From Methanomassiliicoccaceae archaeon (lineage in GTDB: Archaea; Thermoplasmatota; Thermoplasmata; Methanomassiliicoccales; Methanomethylophilaceae), in assembly GCA_016284295.1 (NCBI GenBank), contig JAEEOP010000034.1, forward strand, positions 1 to 64,000: DNA of 64,000 nt. Reading direction: 5' to 3'. The notes under the pieces are model-generated. The model made no database searches, had not been told where the DNA came from, and saw only the letters and a list, made by a program, of their open reading frames with translations. The translations under genes and the position numbers were made by a program. Below are positions 37,993 through 48,389 of this stretch, piece by piece. The first letter of the stretch is position 1; each line of letters begins with the position of its first letter.

Positions 37993-39989
37993 CTTCCGCC
38001 CCTTGAGATTTTGATCGCCGCAACGATCAGTGCGATCAGGATGACAATTATCGGCACGATGTATTGCTTGTACTTCTCCATGGATCCGAGGTCGATGTCC
38101 GGGAGGATGGAATTCCCCTTAACGGTGAAGTATGCTTCCGCATACCCTGTGTTGTTGCCGCCGTCGGATACGGTGACCCTCAGAGTGTGCCCTCCTTCTG
38201 ATGCTGTGAGCACCGTCCTGGGGGAATCGGTCACCTTGGTCTCCGAATCCAGGATCCAGGTGTATGTGAAGCTCCCTGATTGTTCTACGCCGACGGTCAC
38301 CGTGATGGTCTCGTCAGAGGAGTAGGTGTCCTTGATCTCTTCGAACCATACGTTCAGCCCGGAGTACTTGTAGTTCCTCTCGAAGTCCAGCAGGAACACG
38401 TCCGCGTAATAATCGGAGACCTCCTTGGAATGGATGGCCACCATGGTCTCCCTGTTGTTCTTGAACGAGTTGTCGGTCCAGTTGACCGAGGTAACGATGA
38501 CCGTGTCGTCGCATATGACGCCCTTGTTGTGAACATAGGGGTTGCTCATCTCGGCCGCTTTCACTCCGAAGGTCGCATTGATCGTGTCTATGTCCGATGC
38601 CGAGGACGGGTCGCCGATTATGAGTCTGGTGTCCAGTCCGGACCATGCCTTCTTGGCCATGGTCGACAGAGGGGACTCGTAGTCGCGGTTGAGGAAGTTC
38701 GAGGCCACATCCTGCTGCTGAGAATAGATCCTCTCCTTCGCGTTGTCCATGTAGTACAGGGTGCCGTCCCAAGAGCTGTCCGGGGAAAGCATCGGTGTGA
38801 TCTTCGCGGGGTAGGATGTGCTGCTGTACTCGCCGGAAGGGGATGTGTATGTGAGCCTCTTGGCCTTGGCGTTGACGACTATCTCCTCGAATGCGAACAC
38901 GTCGCCGTACGATCTGTCCGAATCGTTCATGAAGACATCCGTCATGAATCTCGCATAGTCCTTTGATTCCACTATGGCGCCCCATCCGCGGTTGCCATTG
39001 GCAGCCTTTGTGCCGGAGAGGTTGTCGTCGTTCATGTTGGCCTTGGTCCAGTTCTCGGAGGTGATGATGACCTTCTCCCCGTCGATCACGCAGTATTTGG
39101 CGTGGTGGTAGGAGAATCTGTCGCCGCTGTCCCCGATGAAGAGGATCTCCCCTCCCGCGTCCGCCAGTGTCTTGAGCATAGAGGAATCCTGGATCGGCTT
39201 GTAGTCCCCGAGAGGGTACCTCTCGAGCATCACGGTGACGTCCACGCCCCTCTTCTCCAGCTCGCAGAGGAGGGCGATGAGGTTGGGGGACGAGAGGATG
39301 TATATCGCGAGGTACACGGTATCATGTGCATCTTCCAACGCCCTGTATATCGGCACGCCCCTGTCGTCCGGGAAGACGAAGGGGGTAACCATGGCATCCA
39401 TCTTCAGTTCGGGGTCGAAGAAGTTGTCGGTCAGCCCTACCTTGGTGCTATGCCAACATGACGCATCGTTTCCTAGAACGATCCTAATTGCGAACCAGTT
39501 GTTGGTCATCTTGAAGGGATTGCCTGTCCAGACCGTCCTGTCCGATATTGTTATGTTGCCGTAGCAGAAGCCGTCGATGACGGTCTGTCCTCTGAAGAGA
39601 TAGACGTCGTCGCCGCTGTTGTTCAGAGCGAAGTTGTTGGTGACCGTGACGCCGTCGGAACCGTTGCAATATGTCGTATGGCGTCCCTGGAACGCGGATC
39701 CGGACACCGCCGTCTTGCAGACGGTGACGGTCTCTCCGGGCGCTATGTAAAGGTCCTGAGAGAATGTTATCCTTCCTTCGGAGGAGCCTGTCGGATTGTC
39801 CGTGATGGAATAGCCGGACAGGTTGATCCTCGCGTTGCTGTAATTGTGGATCGATATACCTTCATCTTCCCCGTACGGGTTGACTTCGTACAGTGAGAGT
39901 CCGCCCTCCGCCGCATCAGCTCCGGGCATCAGCACGATGGCTGGAATCAGCAGCAGAAGGATGACTGGGATGACGTAGACCGACCTCAT
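37989..39989 (-). CDS. Secreted phospholipase D superfamily protein with lamin-tail-like N-terminal domain
   Basis: Signal peptide; YEVNPYGEDEGISIHNYSNARINLSGYSITDN; two HxK motifs (HHAKYCVIDGEKVIITSEN, HNKGVICDDTVIVTSVN); C-terminal TM. Confidence 0.82.
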   Translation of the reverse strand: MRSVYVIPVILLLLIPAIVLMPGADAAEGGLSLYEVNPYGEDEGISIHNYSNARINLSGYSITDNPTGSSEGRITFSQDLYIAPGETVTVCKTAVSGSAFQGRHTTYCNGSDGVTVTNNFALNNSGDDVYLFRGQTVIDGFCYGNITISDRTVWTGNPFKMTNNWFAIRIVLGNDASCWHSTKVGLTDNFFDPELKMDAMVTPFVFPDDRGVPIYRALEDAHDTVYLAIYILSSPNLIALLCELEKRGVDVTVMLERYPLGDYKPIQDSSMLKTLADAGGEILFIGDSGDRFSYHHAKYCVIDGEKVIITSENWTKANMNDDNLSGTKAANGNRGWGAIVESKDYARFMTDVFMNDSDRSYGDVFAFEEIVVNAKAKRLTYTSPSGEYSSTSYPAKITPMLSPDSSWDGTLYYMDNAKERIYSQQQDVASNFLNRDYESPLSTMAKKAWSGLDTRLIIGDPSSASDIDTINATFGVKAAEMSNPYVHNKGVICDDTVIVTSVNWTDNSFKNNRETMVAIHSKEVSDYYADVFLLDFERNYKYSGLNVWFEEIKDTYSSDETITVTVGVEQSGSFTYTWILDSETKVTDSPRTVLTASEGGHTLRVTVSDGGNNTGYAEAYFTVKGNSILPDIDLGSMEKYKQYIVPIIVILIALIVAAIKISRGGR

Positions 39990-40027
39990 GAATCGGAGGA
40001 TTCAGCCCTTTGATTTAGATATGACGC

Positions 40028-40711
40028 TCAGATGCAACTGATGAGGTCCCTGATTACCTCGTCGGGGTTCTTCGCCTTGACGACGCCCGACGCCAGGAGT
40101 ACGCCCTCGGCTCCGAGGTCCACGGCCGCCTTCACATCCCTGCCGTTCTTGACACCGGCTCCGCAGAGGACCTTGATGGACTTGTCCACGGATTTCACCG
40201 ACTCCACCGTATCGGAGACGATCTTGGGATTCGCGGTGGTCACGGAGATGTCCCCGCCGATGAGTTCGGGGGGTTCCACGGCTATGTAGCAGGGGGAGAA
40301 TCTGGCAAGGTCCTTGGCGATGTCCACCGTGTCCGCGCAGACGCAGGTGACAAGGTCCAGGTCCTTGCACATCTGGACACAAGCGCCCACGTCCTCCGCG
40401 GGCTGCTTGTGCTCCGAATGGTTTATGAGGGTGCCTGAGGCACCCGCCGATTTGACAAGCGAGGGGGTAGTGAATCCGGTCCCGGATCCGGGCTTGCGGG
40501 GATCTACGTTCTGGGAGTAGACGGGGATGTCCACCTGGTCGGCGACGTACGACAGCTCGGTCATCGGAGGGCAAACGATGATGTTCGCGCCCGTCTCGTC
40601 GACGATGGAGCCGCATATGCTGGCCAGCTTGAGGGCCTTCTCGCCCTCGATCTCCGAGTACACCTTGAAGTTGATTATCACTGCCGGATCGCTACCGCTC
40701 ATCTCGCTCAC
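40028..40711 (-). CDS. tpiA: Triosephosphate isomerase (archaeal)
   Basis: PAVIINFKVYSEIEGEKALKLA...INHSEHKQP...IAVEPPELIG...LCGAGVKNG. Confidence 0.94.
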   Translation of the reverse strand: MSEMSGSDPAVIINFKVYSEIEGEKALKLASICGSIVDETGANIIVCPPMTELSYVADQVDIPVYSQNVDPRKPGSGTGFTTPSLVKSAGASGTLINHSEHKQPAEDVGACVQMCKDLDLVTCVCADTVDIAKDLARFSPCYIAVEPPELIGGDISVTTANPKIVSDTVESVKSVDKSIKVLCGAGVKNGRDVKAAVDLGAEGVLLASGVVKAKNPDEVIRDLISCI

Positions 40712-41910
40712 TCAACTTCGGTCTTCTTTTTCTTGGAAGCGGTCTTCTTCTTGGGCTTCTCTGCCTCGTCGAGGGAGATGAACCTGTCGGTCAGCTCCTT
40801 GAGCACGTCGGGCCTGGAGGTGTACTCCATCTCCTCGGCTCCGAGGATCGAGGGCACGAAGGGTCCCTGGGACCTCATGAACTTGCTAGCCCTGATGGCG
40901 TTCCTGCGTGCCTCGTCGAAAGTGGAGGTTCCGAAGAAGTCCACGGGGATGTGCTCTCCGTTCTTGGCTCCGTAGGGCTCGAGACCCTGGAGCTTTCCGT
41001 TGTTGAGCTGGAATCCGAGACAGCAGATTCTTGGGGGTCCGTCGTAGTATGTGGGGTCGGAGTCTTCGGGCGAGCAGGGGTAGAACGCACCGATGTGCGA
41101 TCCCCTCATCCATCCGGCCACGAGCATCGTGGTGTTGATGAAGGGCTGGGTGTACTCTCCGACGGAGGGCAGACCGCTCTGGCACCTGCAGATGCAGACG
41201 GGGTCGTCCTTTCCGACGTACCTTCCGGCGGTCATGTTCAGCTTGTCGGTGGAGACGACGGCCGCGGGACCGATACCGGACCTGGAGATGACCCTCTTGA
41301 TAGCGTATCTGGATGTGTCTCCGAGCAGCGAGAGGATGCTCCATGACTCCTCAGGAGCGGACATGACGACCTTCTTGTTGGCCATGACGTCCTGGATCTC
41401 GAAGTCGAATCCCTGCTTGGCCCTCTTGTCGATGACCAGTCCGGTGGTCGTGAAGGGGTCCATGAAGATCCTAGTGAGGGGCAGCGAGTATGCGGAGGGC
41501 TCCGTCTTGTCCGCCATGAAGAACAGCAGAGGCTCGGATCCCCTCTCCTCGAACGTCATCTCGGCGGAACCGGGTCCCGCTCCCTTGACGTTACCGGAGA
41601 AAGCATCTGTGAGGATGTCCTGTCCTGCAGCGTACAGCTTCATCTTCTTGGCGATCTTTGTCGCTTCCTGGAAGCATTCCCAGGCGGCTCCGTGGACGTC
41701 GCTGTTGTTCTCTCCCTTGTAGTGGGTCATGTAGAGGTTGATGTCGTCTCCGACACGTGTTACGTAGAAATCCTCTATGGTTCCTGCCTTCTGAGCGTCC
41801 TTGAGGACGTTCCTTGCAGCATCGAGCATCGAGGGGTGGGGCCTGGCGTGTCCGACGACCGATCCCACATCCGCCTTGATGATTGAGACTGTGACTTTCT
41901 CTGCAGACAT
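40708..41910 (-). CDS. fbp: Fructose-1,6-bisphosphate aldolase/phosphatase
   Basis: VTVSIIKADVGSVVGHARPHPSML...DTSRYAIKRVISRSG. Confidence 0.93.
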   Translation of the reverse strand: MSAEKVTVSIIKADVGSVVGHARPHPSMLDAARNVLKDAQKAGTIEDFYVTRVGDDINLYMTHYKGENNSDVHGAAWECFQEATKIAKKMKLYAAGQDILTDAFSGNVKGAGPGSAEMTFEERGSEPLLFFMADKTEPSAYSLPLTRIFMDPFTTTGLVIDKRAKQGFDFEIQDVMANKKVVMSAPEESWSILSLLGDTSRYAIKRVISRSGIGPAAVVSTDKLNMTAGRYVGKDDPVCICRCQSGLPSVGEYTQPFINTTMLVAGWMRGSHIGAFYPCSPEDSDPTYYDGPPRICCLGFQLNNGKLQGLEPYGAKNGEHIPVDFFGTSTFDEARRNAIRASKFMRSQGPFVPSILGAEEMEYTSRPDVLKELTDRFISLDEAEKPKKKTASKKKKTEVE

Positions 41911-42185
41911 GTTAACAACCTGTATAATCAGAGGATAGTGGGCATGGTATTAAATTGGTTTTGTTCGACGAATGGCTTCCGTACGGCAGTTCCAGCATAT
42001 CAGCCAGTTCTTATCGGATGCGTGTGTTATATGTTCTTCATATCCCAGTCCGATGCATTGATTTTTGATGATAAAAATTAAGATGTCACATTTAATAATT
42101 CGGATTACTTACTATTCGGACGCCATCTCTGAAATCGGTAATCCTAATAAGCAGACCCACGATAGCATGGGTAATGACAGGCAAC

Positions 42186-42929
42186 ATGACTCTTGTACTA
42201 CTCCGTCACGGAGAGAGCGAATGGAACAAGCAGAATCTCTTCACGGGATGGACCGACGTGGACCTCTCCGACACCGGAAGGGCCGAGGCGGCTTCCGCGG
42301 GGAAGCTCATGAAGGATGAGGGATTCGACTTCGACGTATGCTACACATCATACCTCAAACGCGCCATCCACACGCTGAACATCGCCCTCTGCCAGATGGA
42401 CAGGGAGTGGCTGCCTGTGATCAAGACCTGGAAGCTCAACGAGAGGCACTACGGCGCCCTCCAGGGGCTCAACAAGGCCGAGACCGCCGAGAAGTACGGC
42501 GAGGACCGGGTCAAGAAGTGGAGGAGATCCTACGACATCCCCCCGCCGTCCCTCAAGGAGGACGACGAGCGCAACCCCGCCCTCCAGGAGCAGTACAGAG
42601 GGGTCCCCAAGGACTCTCTCCCCCTGACCGAGAGCCTCAAGGACACGGTGGCAAGGGCCGTGCCGTTCTTCAACGACGTCATCAGGCCCAGGATGCTCGC
42701 CGGGGACAGGATCATCATCGCCGCCCACGGCAACTCCCTGCGCGCCCTCGTGAAGTACTTCGAGGACATCTCCGACGAGGACATCGTCGGCGTCAACATC
42801 CCCACCGGTGTTCCGCTGGTGTACGAGTTCGACCAGGACTTCAAGGTCATCTTCAAGAGGTACCTGGGCGACCAGGACGCGGTCAATGCTAAGATGAACG
42901 CGGTGGCCAACCAGGCGAAGAAGAAATGA
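42186..42929 (+). CDS. gpmA: 2,3-bisphosphoglycerate-dependent phosphoglycerate mutase
   Basis: [35 protein letters not shown]...[20 protein letters not shown]. Confidence 0.94.
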   Translation: MTLVLLRHGESEWNKQNLFTGWTDVDLSDTGRAEAASAGKLMKDEGFDFDVCYTSYLKRAIHTLNIALCQMDREWLPVIKTWKLNERHYGALQGLNKAETAEKYGEDRVKKWRRSYDIPPPSLKEDDERNPALQEQYRGVPKDSLPLTESLKDTVARAVPFFNDVIRPRMLAGDRIIIAAHGNSLRALVKYFEDISDEDIVGVNIPTGVPLVYEFDQDFKVIFKRYLGDQDAVNAKMNAVANQAKKK

Positions 42930-42966
42930 ACATCATATAAATGAGGAATCAATCGGGTTGAACATC

Positions 42967-44271
42967 ATGACAGCATTCAAAGATTCAGGTAATATCGCCG
43001 TCGGCGACGGCACCGTCACCATCAGCGGATGGGTCCAGGACATCAGGAACATGGGCGGCATCGCCTTCCTCCAGCTCCGCGACAGGCACGGTGTGATCCA
43101 GGTCACGATGCCTAAGAAGAAGATCGACCCCGAGCTCTTCGAGAAGCTCACATCGCTCTCGAGGGAGTCCGTCGTGTCCATCACCGGAGAGGTCAAGGAG
43201 AGCAACCAGACCGCCCTGGGCCTGGAGGTCATCCCCTCGGCATTCGAGCTCCACAGCGAGGCCGGAGTGCCCCTTCCCATGGGAGTCATCGACAAGGTCA
43301 ACGTGGAGATGGACACCCGTCTCAACAACAGGTTCATGGACCTCAGGAAGCCCGAGGTCAAGGCGATATTCGAGCTGAAGTCCATCATGATCGGGCTCAT
43401 CGAGGAGGCCGTCCGCAAGAACGGATTCATACAGGTCAACACCCCCAAGATCTCCGCCGCAGGTGCGGAGGGTGGGGCCGAGCTGTTCAAGATCAAGTAC
43501 TTCGACAAGGACGCGTTCCTCTCGCAGTCCCCCCAGCTCTACAAGCAGGTGCTCATGTCCACCGGTCTGGACAGGGTGTTCGAGATCGCCCCCGCGTTCC
43601 GCGCGGAGCAGTCCAACACGAACCGCCACGTCACCGAGTTCATCTCGTTCGACGGCGAGATGGCATGGATCCAGAGCATGAACGACGTCCTTGCTATGAT
43701 CGAGGATGTGCTCGACTACGTGATCAACGGCCTGAAGGAGAGGGGAAAGAAGCAGCTGGAGATCCTCGGCAAGGAGATCTCCGTCCCCGCACGCCCCTAC
43801 CCGATCCTCACCTACAGCGAGTGCCTGAAGATCGTCAACGACGGAGGCCTTCCCCTGAAGAACGGCGACGACCTCGGGACCGAGGGCGAGAAGATCGTCG
43901 GAGACTACATGGCGATGCAGGGCAAGGACCTGTACTTCATCGTGGAGTACCCCGAGGAGGCCAAACCCTTCTACATCATGGAGAAGGACGGCACCGAGTT
44001 CTCGTACGCGTTCGACCTCGATTACAAGGGCCAGGAGATCTCCTCCGGAGGCCAGAGGGAGCACAGGTACGACAGGCTCGTCGCAAGGATGGAGAAGAAG
44101 GGCCTCGACCCCGAGGACTTCGGATTCTACCTGGATGCCTTCAGGTACGGTATGCCCCCGCACGGCGGATGGGGTATCGGTATCGAGAGGCTCCTCGTGA
44201 AGATGCTGGACCTCCCCAACATCAGGGAAGCTATCCTCTTCCCCAGGGACCCCAGCAGACTATCACCTTGA
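42967..44271 (+). CDS. aspS: Aspartyl-tRNA synthetase (archaeal type)
   Basis: GWVQDIRNMGGIAFLQLRDRHGVIQVT...FEIAPAFRAEQSNTNRHVTEF...GWGIGIERLLVKML. Confidence 0.95.
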   Translation: MTAFKDSGNIAVGDGTVTISGWVQDIRNMGGIAFLQLRDRHGVIQVTMPKKKIDPELFEKLTSLSRESVVSITGEVKESNQTALGLEVIPSAFELHSEAGVPLPMGVIDKVNVEMDTRLNNRFMDLRKPEVKAIFELKSIMIGLIEEAVRKNGFIQVNTPKISAAGAEGGAELFKIKYFDKDAFLSQSPQLYKQVLMSTGLDRVFEIAPAFRAEQSNTNRHVTEFISFDGEMAWIQSMNDVLAMIEDVLDYVINGLKERGKKQLEILGKEISVPARPYPILTYSECLKIVNDGGLPLKNGDDLGTEGEKIVGDYMAMQGKDLYFIVEYPEEAKPFYIMEKDGTEFSYAFDLDYKGQEISSGGQREHRYDRLVARMEKKGLDPEDFGFYLDAFRYGMPPHGGWGIGIERLLVKMLDLPNIREAILFPRDPSRLSP

Positions 44272-44275
44272 AACC

Positions 44276-44296
44276 GGAAGGGGTTCCACCCCTTCC
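44276..44296. terminator. Hairpin terminator after aspS
   Basis: GGAAGGGGT-TCC-ACCCCTTCC followed by T-rich sequence. Confidence 0.6.
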
Positions 44297-44311
44297 TATT
44301 CCTATTTTCGG

Positions 44312-44343
44312 TCCACTTTCGGTCACCCCCTTGTTTTCTTTAA
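44312..44343 (+). promoter_or_regulatory. Conserved promoter element upstream of hjc
   Basis: tccactttcggtcacccccttgttttctttaa; 23 of the first 24 nt match 28587-28610. Confidence 0.6.
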
Positions 44344-44378
44344 ATACGATACCTGCGGTGGAATTATCGGGATGTACG

Positions 44379-44918
44379 ATGGCAGCACCAGGCGAACCTT
44401 ACGAGAGGGAACTGAAGGGATTATTGTCGGGGGACGAGAAGGTCATAGCAAAGATGGTCAAGACCTGCAGCCCCACGGAGACCTTCGCTTACAACAGCAT
44501 GCTGGACAATCCGTTCCTCGTCACACGCGCCGCAGGTTCCCTAGGGATCGATCTGGTGGCCCTGAGATGGGATTTCTCATTCCCGATAGAGGTGAAGAGT
44601 TCAAGCGACGATGTCATACATTTCAGCAAGAACGCCCGCCTCATCGAGCAGGCCAACGACATGTTGGATGTCTGCACGGGATCCCATCTCGTCCCCCTCT
44701 ATGCCTACAGGCTGAAGTCTTTCAGAGGGGACCCGTGGAGGATATTCACGATCCCCACCGACCATGTGTTCAAGGGTCGTAACGCGATCCTGTTCAGGCG
44801 CATACCGAAGTTCGAGACGTCGTCCAACGGGAATTACATAATGCGCTGGGAGAACGGGATGAAGCTGTCCGATCTCATAAGCTACGTGGGCATGTCCGAT
44901 TACTCCTCGGACGAATGA
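44379..44918 (+). CDS. hjc: Holliday junction resolvase Hjc-like
   Basis: NPFLVTRAAGSLGIDLVALRWDFSFPIEVKSSSDDVIHFS: nuclease fold with IDLVA...PIEVKS motif. Confidence 0.75.
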   Translation: MAAPGEPYERELKGLLSGDEKVIAKMVKTCSPTETFAYNSMLDNPFLVTRAAGSLGIDLVALRWDFSFPIEVKSSSDDVIHFSKNARLIEQANDMLDVCTGSHLVPLYAYRLKSFRGDPWRIFTIPTDHVFKGRNAILFRRIPKFETSSNGNYIMRWENGMKLSDLISYVGMSDYSSDE

Positions 44919-45126
44919 GGAACACCGTCAGAACTCATAGGGCTCATCATGAATCAGCCACAGATTATCATCACACGGTCTGTTCCGACCCTTAATGCGG
45001 ATGCCACCATAAAAGTTCGTTCTCCGGTCCGTTCCTTCGCCGGTCCGGATATGAGGTGCAAGTCCCGGAACCCCCGTATGGAAGGTGTCCGGGACTGTCT
45101 GTAAGTGTTTTGGGGAGGAGGCCTTC

Positions 45127-46560
45127 TCAGGCCAGTCCTCCGAAGAGTTTCGAGAATACGACCTTGAGCATCTGGTATCCGTTGATGGAGTTGTAATCCT
45201 CCTGGGTGTACTCGGTGCAGTACTTCAGGTCCTCGTTGAAGGCGTCGTCCATCTGCTTTCCGATGTCCTTGGAAAGGATGATGGCGTTGGTCTCGAAGTT
45301 GTGGACCATCGAACGGTCGTCGAAGTTGGCCGATCCGACAGAGCAGTACTCCCCGTCGACGACCATCGTCTTCGAGTGGACGAATCCGCGGTTGTACATG
45401 AACACCCTGACCCCCTTGCTCATGACGATGTTCGCGCTGCGGATGTTGTTCCAGAACACGAACATGTGGTCGGGCTTGTCGGGGATGATCACCTTGACGT
45501 CCACACCCTTGGCGGCCGCCATGATGAGGGCGTTGATCAGCGAGTCATCGGGGATGAAGTACGGCGAGTGAAGGTAGACGGACTTCTTCGCATTCGTGAT
45601 GAGCTGCAGGTACTGCAGCCTGATGGGGTTGAAGTCCGAGACATCGGGTCCACCGGAGGCGACGGTTATCCTGCAGTCGCCGGTGGTGTCATATCCATCG
45701 TTCTCGTAGTACTTGAGGTAGTCCTTCTTGTCGCAGAGGGGTTCCTTGGTCGCATACTCCCAGTCCATCTGGAATCTGAGCTGGAGCGCCATGACCGCAT
45801 CTCCGGAGATCCTGACCGCGGTGTCCCTCCAGAATCCGAGGGGACCCTTTCCGAGGTACTCGTCACCGACGTTGAATCCTCCGCAGTAGCCGATCTTGTT
45901 GTCGATGACCGCGATCTTCCTGTGGTTACGGTTGTTCTTCTTGGGGCTGAACATCAGCCAGAGGACCTGGTGGAACACAGCGAACTGTCCGCCGGCCCTC
46001 TTGAAGTTCTTGATGTTCTTCATCGGACCTTTTCCGACTCCGAAGTCGTCGGTGAGGAGCCTGACCTCGAGACCCTCCTTCACCTTCTGGGTGAGGATGT
46101 CGATCAGCTCGTTACCGAGCTCGTCGTCACGGATGATGTAGTACTCGAGGTGGATGCACTTCTTGGCGTTCCTGAGGTCGTTGTAGAGGTCCCTGAACTT
46201 GTCCTCTCCGAGGGTGTAGAGCTTAACATCGTTGTTGTTGGTGTAGCCCACGCCTCCGAGGTTCGTTATACCGTCTATGAAGGTCTTGTAATCCGGATTG
46301 GTCTCCTCTACGGAGTAGCTGGCGGCGGCCTTCAATGTCTCCTCCAGCTGATTGTCGTTGATCTCCTTCAGCTTGAACTGGCGTTCGGAATAGAACGATT
46401 GTCCGATGAACAGGTAGAGGATCAGTCCGACTATGGGCATGAATATGAATGCCAGTGCCCAGACGGCGATCTTCGTGGGGCTGGACCTCTCGGAGAAGAA
46501 CAGCAGTATGAAGAATATGATGTCCACCTGGATGATTATCTGCTCGTACCACTCAATCAT
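45127..46560 (-). CDS. cls: Cardiolipin synthase (bacterial-type, PLD superfamily)
   Basis: Two N-terminal TM segments; HRKIAVIDNKIGYCGGFNVGDEYLGK and HSKTMVVDGEYCSVGSANFDDRS. Confidence 0.92.
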   Translation of the reverse strand: MIEWYEQIIIQVDIIFFILLFFSERSSPTKIAVWALAFIFMPIVGLILYLFIGQSFYSERQFKLKEINDNQLEETLKAAASYSVEETNPDYKTFIDGITNLGGVGYTNNNDVKLYTLGEDKFRDLYNDLRNAKKCIHLEYYIIRDDELGNELIDILTQKVKEGLEVRLLTDDFGVGKGPMKNIKNFKRAGGQFAVFHQVLWLMFSPKKNNRNHRKIAVIDNKIGYCGGFNVGDEYLGKGPLGFWRDTAVRISGDAVMALQLRFQMDWEYATKEPLCDKKDYLKYYENDGYDTTGDCRITVASGGPDVSDFNPIRLQYLQLITNAKKSVYLHSPYFIPDDSLINALIMAAAKGVDVKVIIPDKPDHMFVFWNNIRSANIVMSKGVRVFMYNRGFVHSKTMVVDGEYCSVGSANFDDRSMVHNFETNAIILSKDIGKQMDDAFNEDLKYCTEYTQEDYNSINGYQMLKVVFSKLFGGLA

Positions 46561-47173
46561 TCACAACCAATCCTCCCAGTTCGGCCTTCACTTCAGCATC
46601 CAGCAGGAACAGCAGCATGAAGATCGAGATGATCATGTGCGTTATGTCGCTGCAGAAGTTGAGATAGTTGTCTGACGGTAGTAGAGAGTTGATCAGCATG
46701 ATTATGAATGCGATCATGAGGATGTACCTCAGCGCATTCTTGAAACGGCTGGGCTTCCCGTTGCCGATCTTCCTGCCGACGACGACCACTATGATGCACA
46801 CGACGATGAGTATGATGAGGGTCCATATGTCATAGGGCTCCCTGTCGTACAGATAGCTTGCAAGGTATTCCGCTCCGCTGGCGAAGAAGGTGGTGATTCC
46901 GACGGTGACGATGTACTTCGAAAGCACGTCGACCTTCTTGCTGACCGTACCGGTCATGATGCGGTGCGCGTTGACTATATAGATTATCGAAGCCACAAGA
47001 CCGCCCACTCCGATGATGAGGCAGTAGCTGGAGACATCCGACACTGTCGGAGGCAGGCTGATGCCGATCTCAGCATAACCCTCTGTGATGTAGAGGACGG
47101 ATGTTATCAGCATCATCAATCCGGCAAGTTCAAAGATGAATCCAAGTGATTTCGAATTCCCAAAGAACCACAT
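46553..47173 (-). CDS. Multi-pass membrane protein, unknown function
   Basis: Several hydrophobic TM stretches; overlaps the cls start, so likely co-transcribed. Confidence 0.65.
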   Translation of the reverse strand: MWFFGNSKSLGFIFELAGLMMLITSVLYITEGYAEIGISLPPTVSDVSSYCLIIGVGGLVASIIYIVNAHRIMTGTVSKKVDVLSKYIVTVGITTFFASGAEYLASYLYDREPYDIWTLIILIVVCIIVVVVGRKIGNGKPSRFKNALRYILMIAFIIMLINSLLPSDNYLNFCSDITHMIISIFMLLFLLDAEVKAELGGLVVND

Positions 47174-47351
47174 GAGTAGAAATTAAGAAAAAAATACTTA
47201 ACTCTTTTTAAAAGGCTGGCTATGTTCAGGACCTGGTCGAAGATAGGCCATCTGCTCGCCGCCATAGCCTGCGACGGGAGGCCTATCTTCTTTTCCAGTC
47301 CTTGGGCCGACCCCTCCTTTATTTGATCGGCCCGAACATCCCTTTCCGGTT

Positions 47352-47630
47352 TCAGGTGAGCCTTTCGTGCGTCACATTCATGGTGACGGGAACCTCTCTC
47401 CTGACCTCCTTTGCAAACATACCGCCGCATCTGGAACAGAATCCATAGTTCTCCTCGTCCATGTATCCGCATTCCGGGCAGTGGAATTTGATGGGTCTGC
47501 ATAGGGGTTCATATTCGACACCCTCCTTCCTGGCCTTGCGTCTTGCCAACGCCTCGATCAGGATGTTAGGTACGCATATGATGGTGAAGAACAGAAGAGC
47601 GATACCCGCCAGTGCTGCTATCAGCATCAT
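47352..47630 (-). CDS. Small membrane protein with zinc-ribbon
   Basis: N-terminal TM; FHCPECGYMDEENYGFCSRCGGMF. Confidence 0.7.
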   Translation of the reverse strand: MMLIAALAGIALLFFTIICVPNILIEALARRKARKEGVEYEPLCRPIKFHCPECGYMDEENYGFCSRCGGMFAKEVRREVPVTMNVTHERLT

Positions 47631-48089
47631 AGCGTGTCCTCCTTTATCGCATTCAGTTCATCCTTCTCCGCACCTGCGGGGCAGGCGCTGAGCACTGCTA
47701 GAACACCACGGCACCTTTCCGAGACTCCGTTAGTTCTAGTCATGATTCGATGTTCTGTTTGTCGGTATTTAAAAGAACACGTTGGATGTATGCTGTTTTT
47801 ATATTATGAATATTGACTTGACATTAAAAATGATAATTTTTAAATAAAAAGATAATGAGTTCAGTTTTAAACAATAAATATTAAATATAATCAAAAATAA
47901 ATTAGGTTTATAACTTCATACTAAAAAATTGGACATTATATATCTATCTCCAACGTTCAATCAAAAAATAGTATCTATTACTGTCTGGCTGTCAAACAAT
48001 GTACGAAAATATACATCATAATAAGTCAATCAGATTTTACCGAAAATAGGGCAGGGAAGAGTGTTTGAGAGAAGCGGTTTCGGGTGAGA

Positions 48090-48389
48090 TCACTTGGTGG
48101 TCTTCATTTCATCGATCATCTTCGCCCATCCGAGAAGAGTGTCGAAGGGTTCGATGTCCGTGAAGTCGGAGGTGAGGAGCACGTTGTCGCAGTACTTGGT
48201 GATCCTCAGCAGCTCATCCTTCGTCTTCTCATCGAAGAAGCCGGCCTCGTAGGCGCGGATGATGTACGGGTCCTGCGGACCGACGATCCTGGGCTCATTG
48301 AGCATGAGCTTCAGCTTGGAGTCCAGCTTGGACCTGATCTGGTTCGCGGTGCATATGGCCTTGGGGCTGTTGTACGGGATGTTGCTCAT
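48090..48389 (-). CDS. Hypothetical protein
   Basis: 99 aa ORF, MSNIPYNSPKAICTANQIRSKLDSKLKLMLNEPRIVG; TGA stop. Confidence 0.55.
   Translation of the reverse strand: MSNIPYNSPKAICTANQIRSKLDSKLKLMLNEPRIVGPQDPYIIRAYEAGFFDEKTKDELLRITKYCDNVLLTSDFTDIEPFDTLLGWAKMIDEMKTTK

Noticed and set aside
43665-44378. Long N-terminal extension of the hjc ORF
   Set aside because: Out-of-frame reading of aspS and its terminator; hjc starts at 44379.
45085-46620. 511-aa plus-strand ORF opposite cls
   Set aside because: Complement of a clear cardiolipin synthase; Val/Leu/Asp-rich with no motifs.
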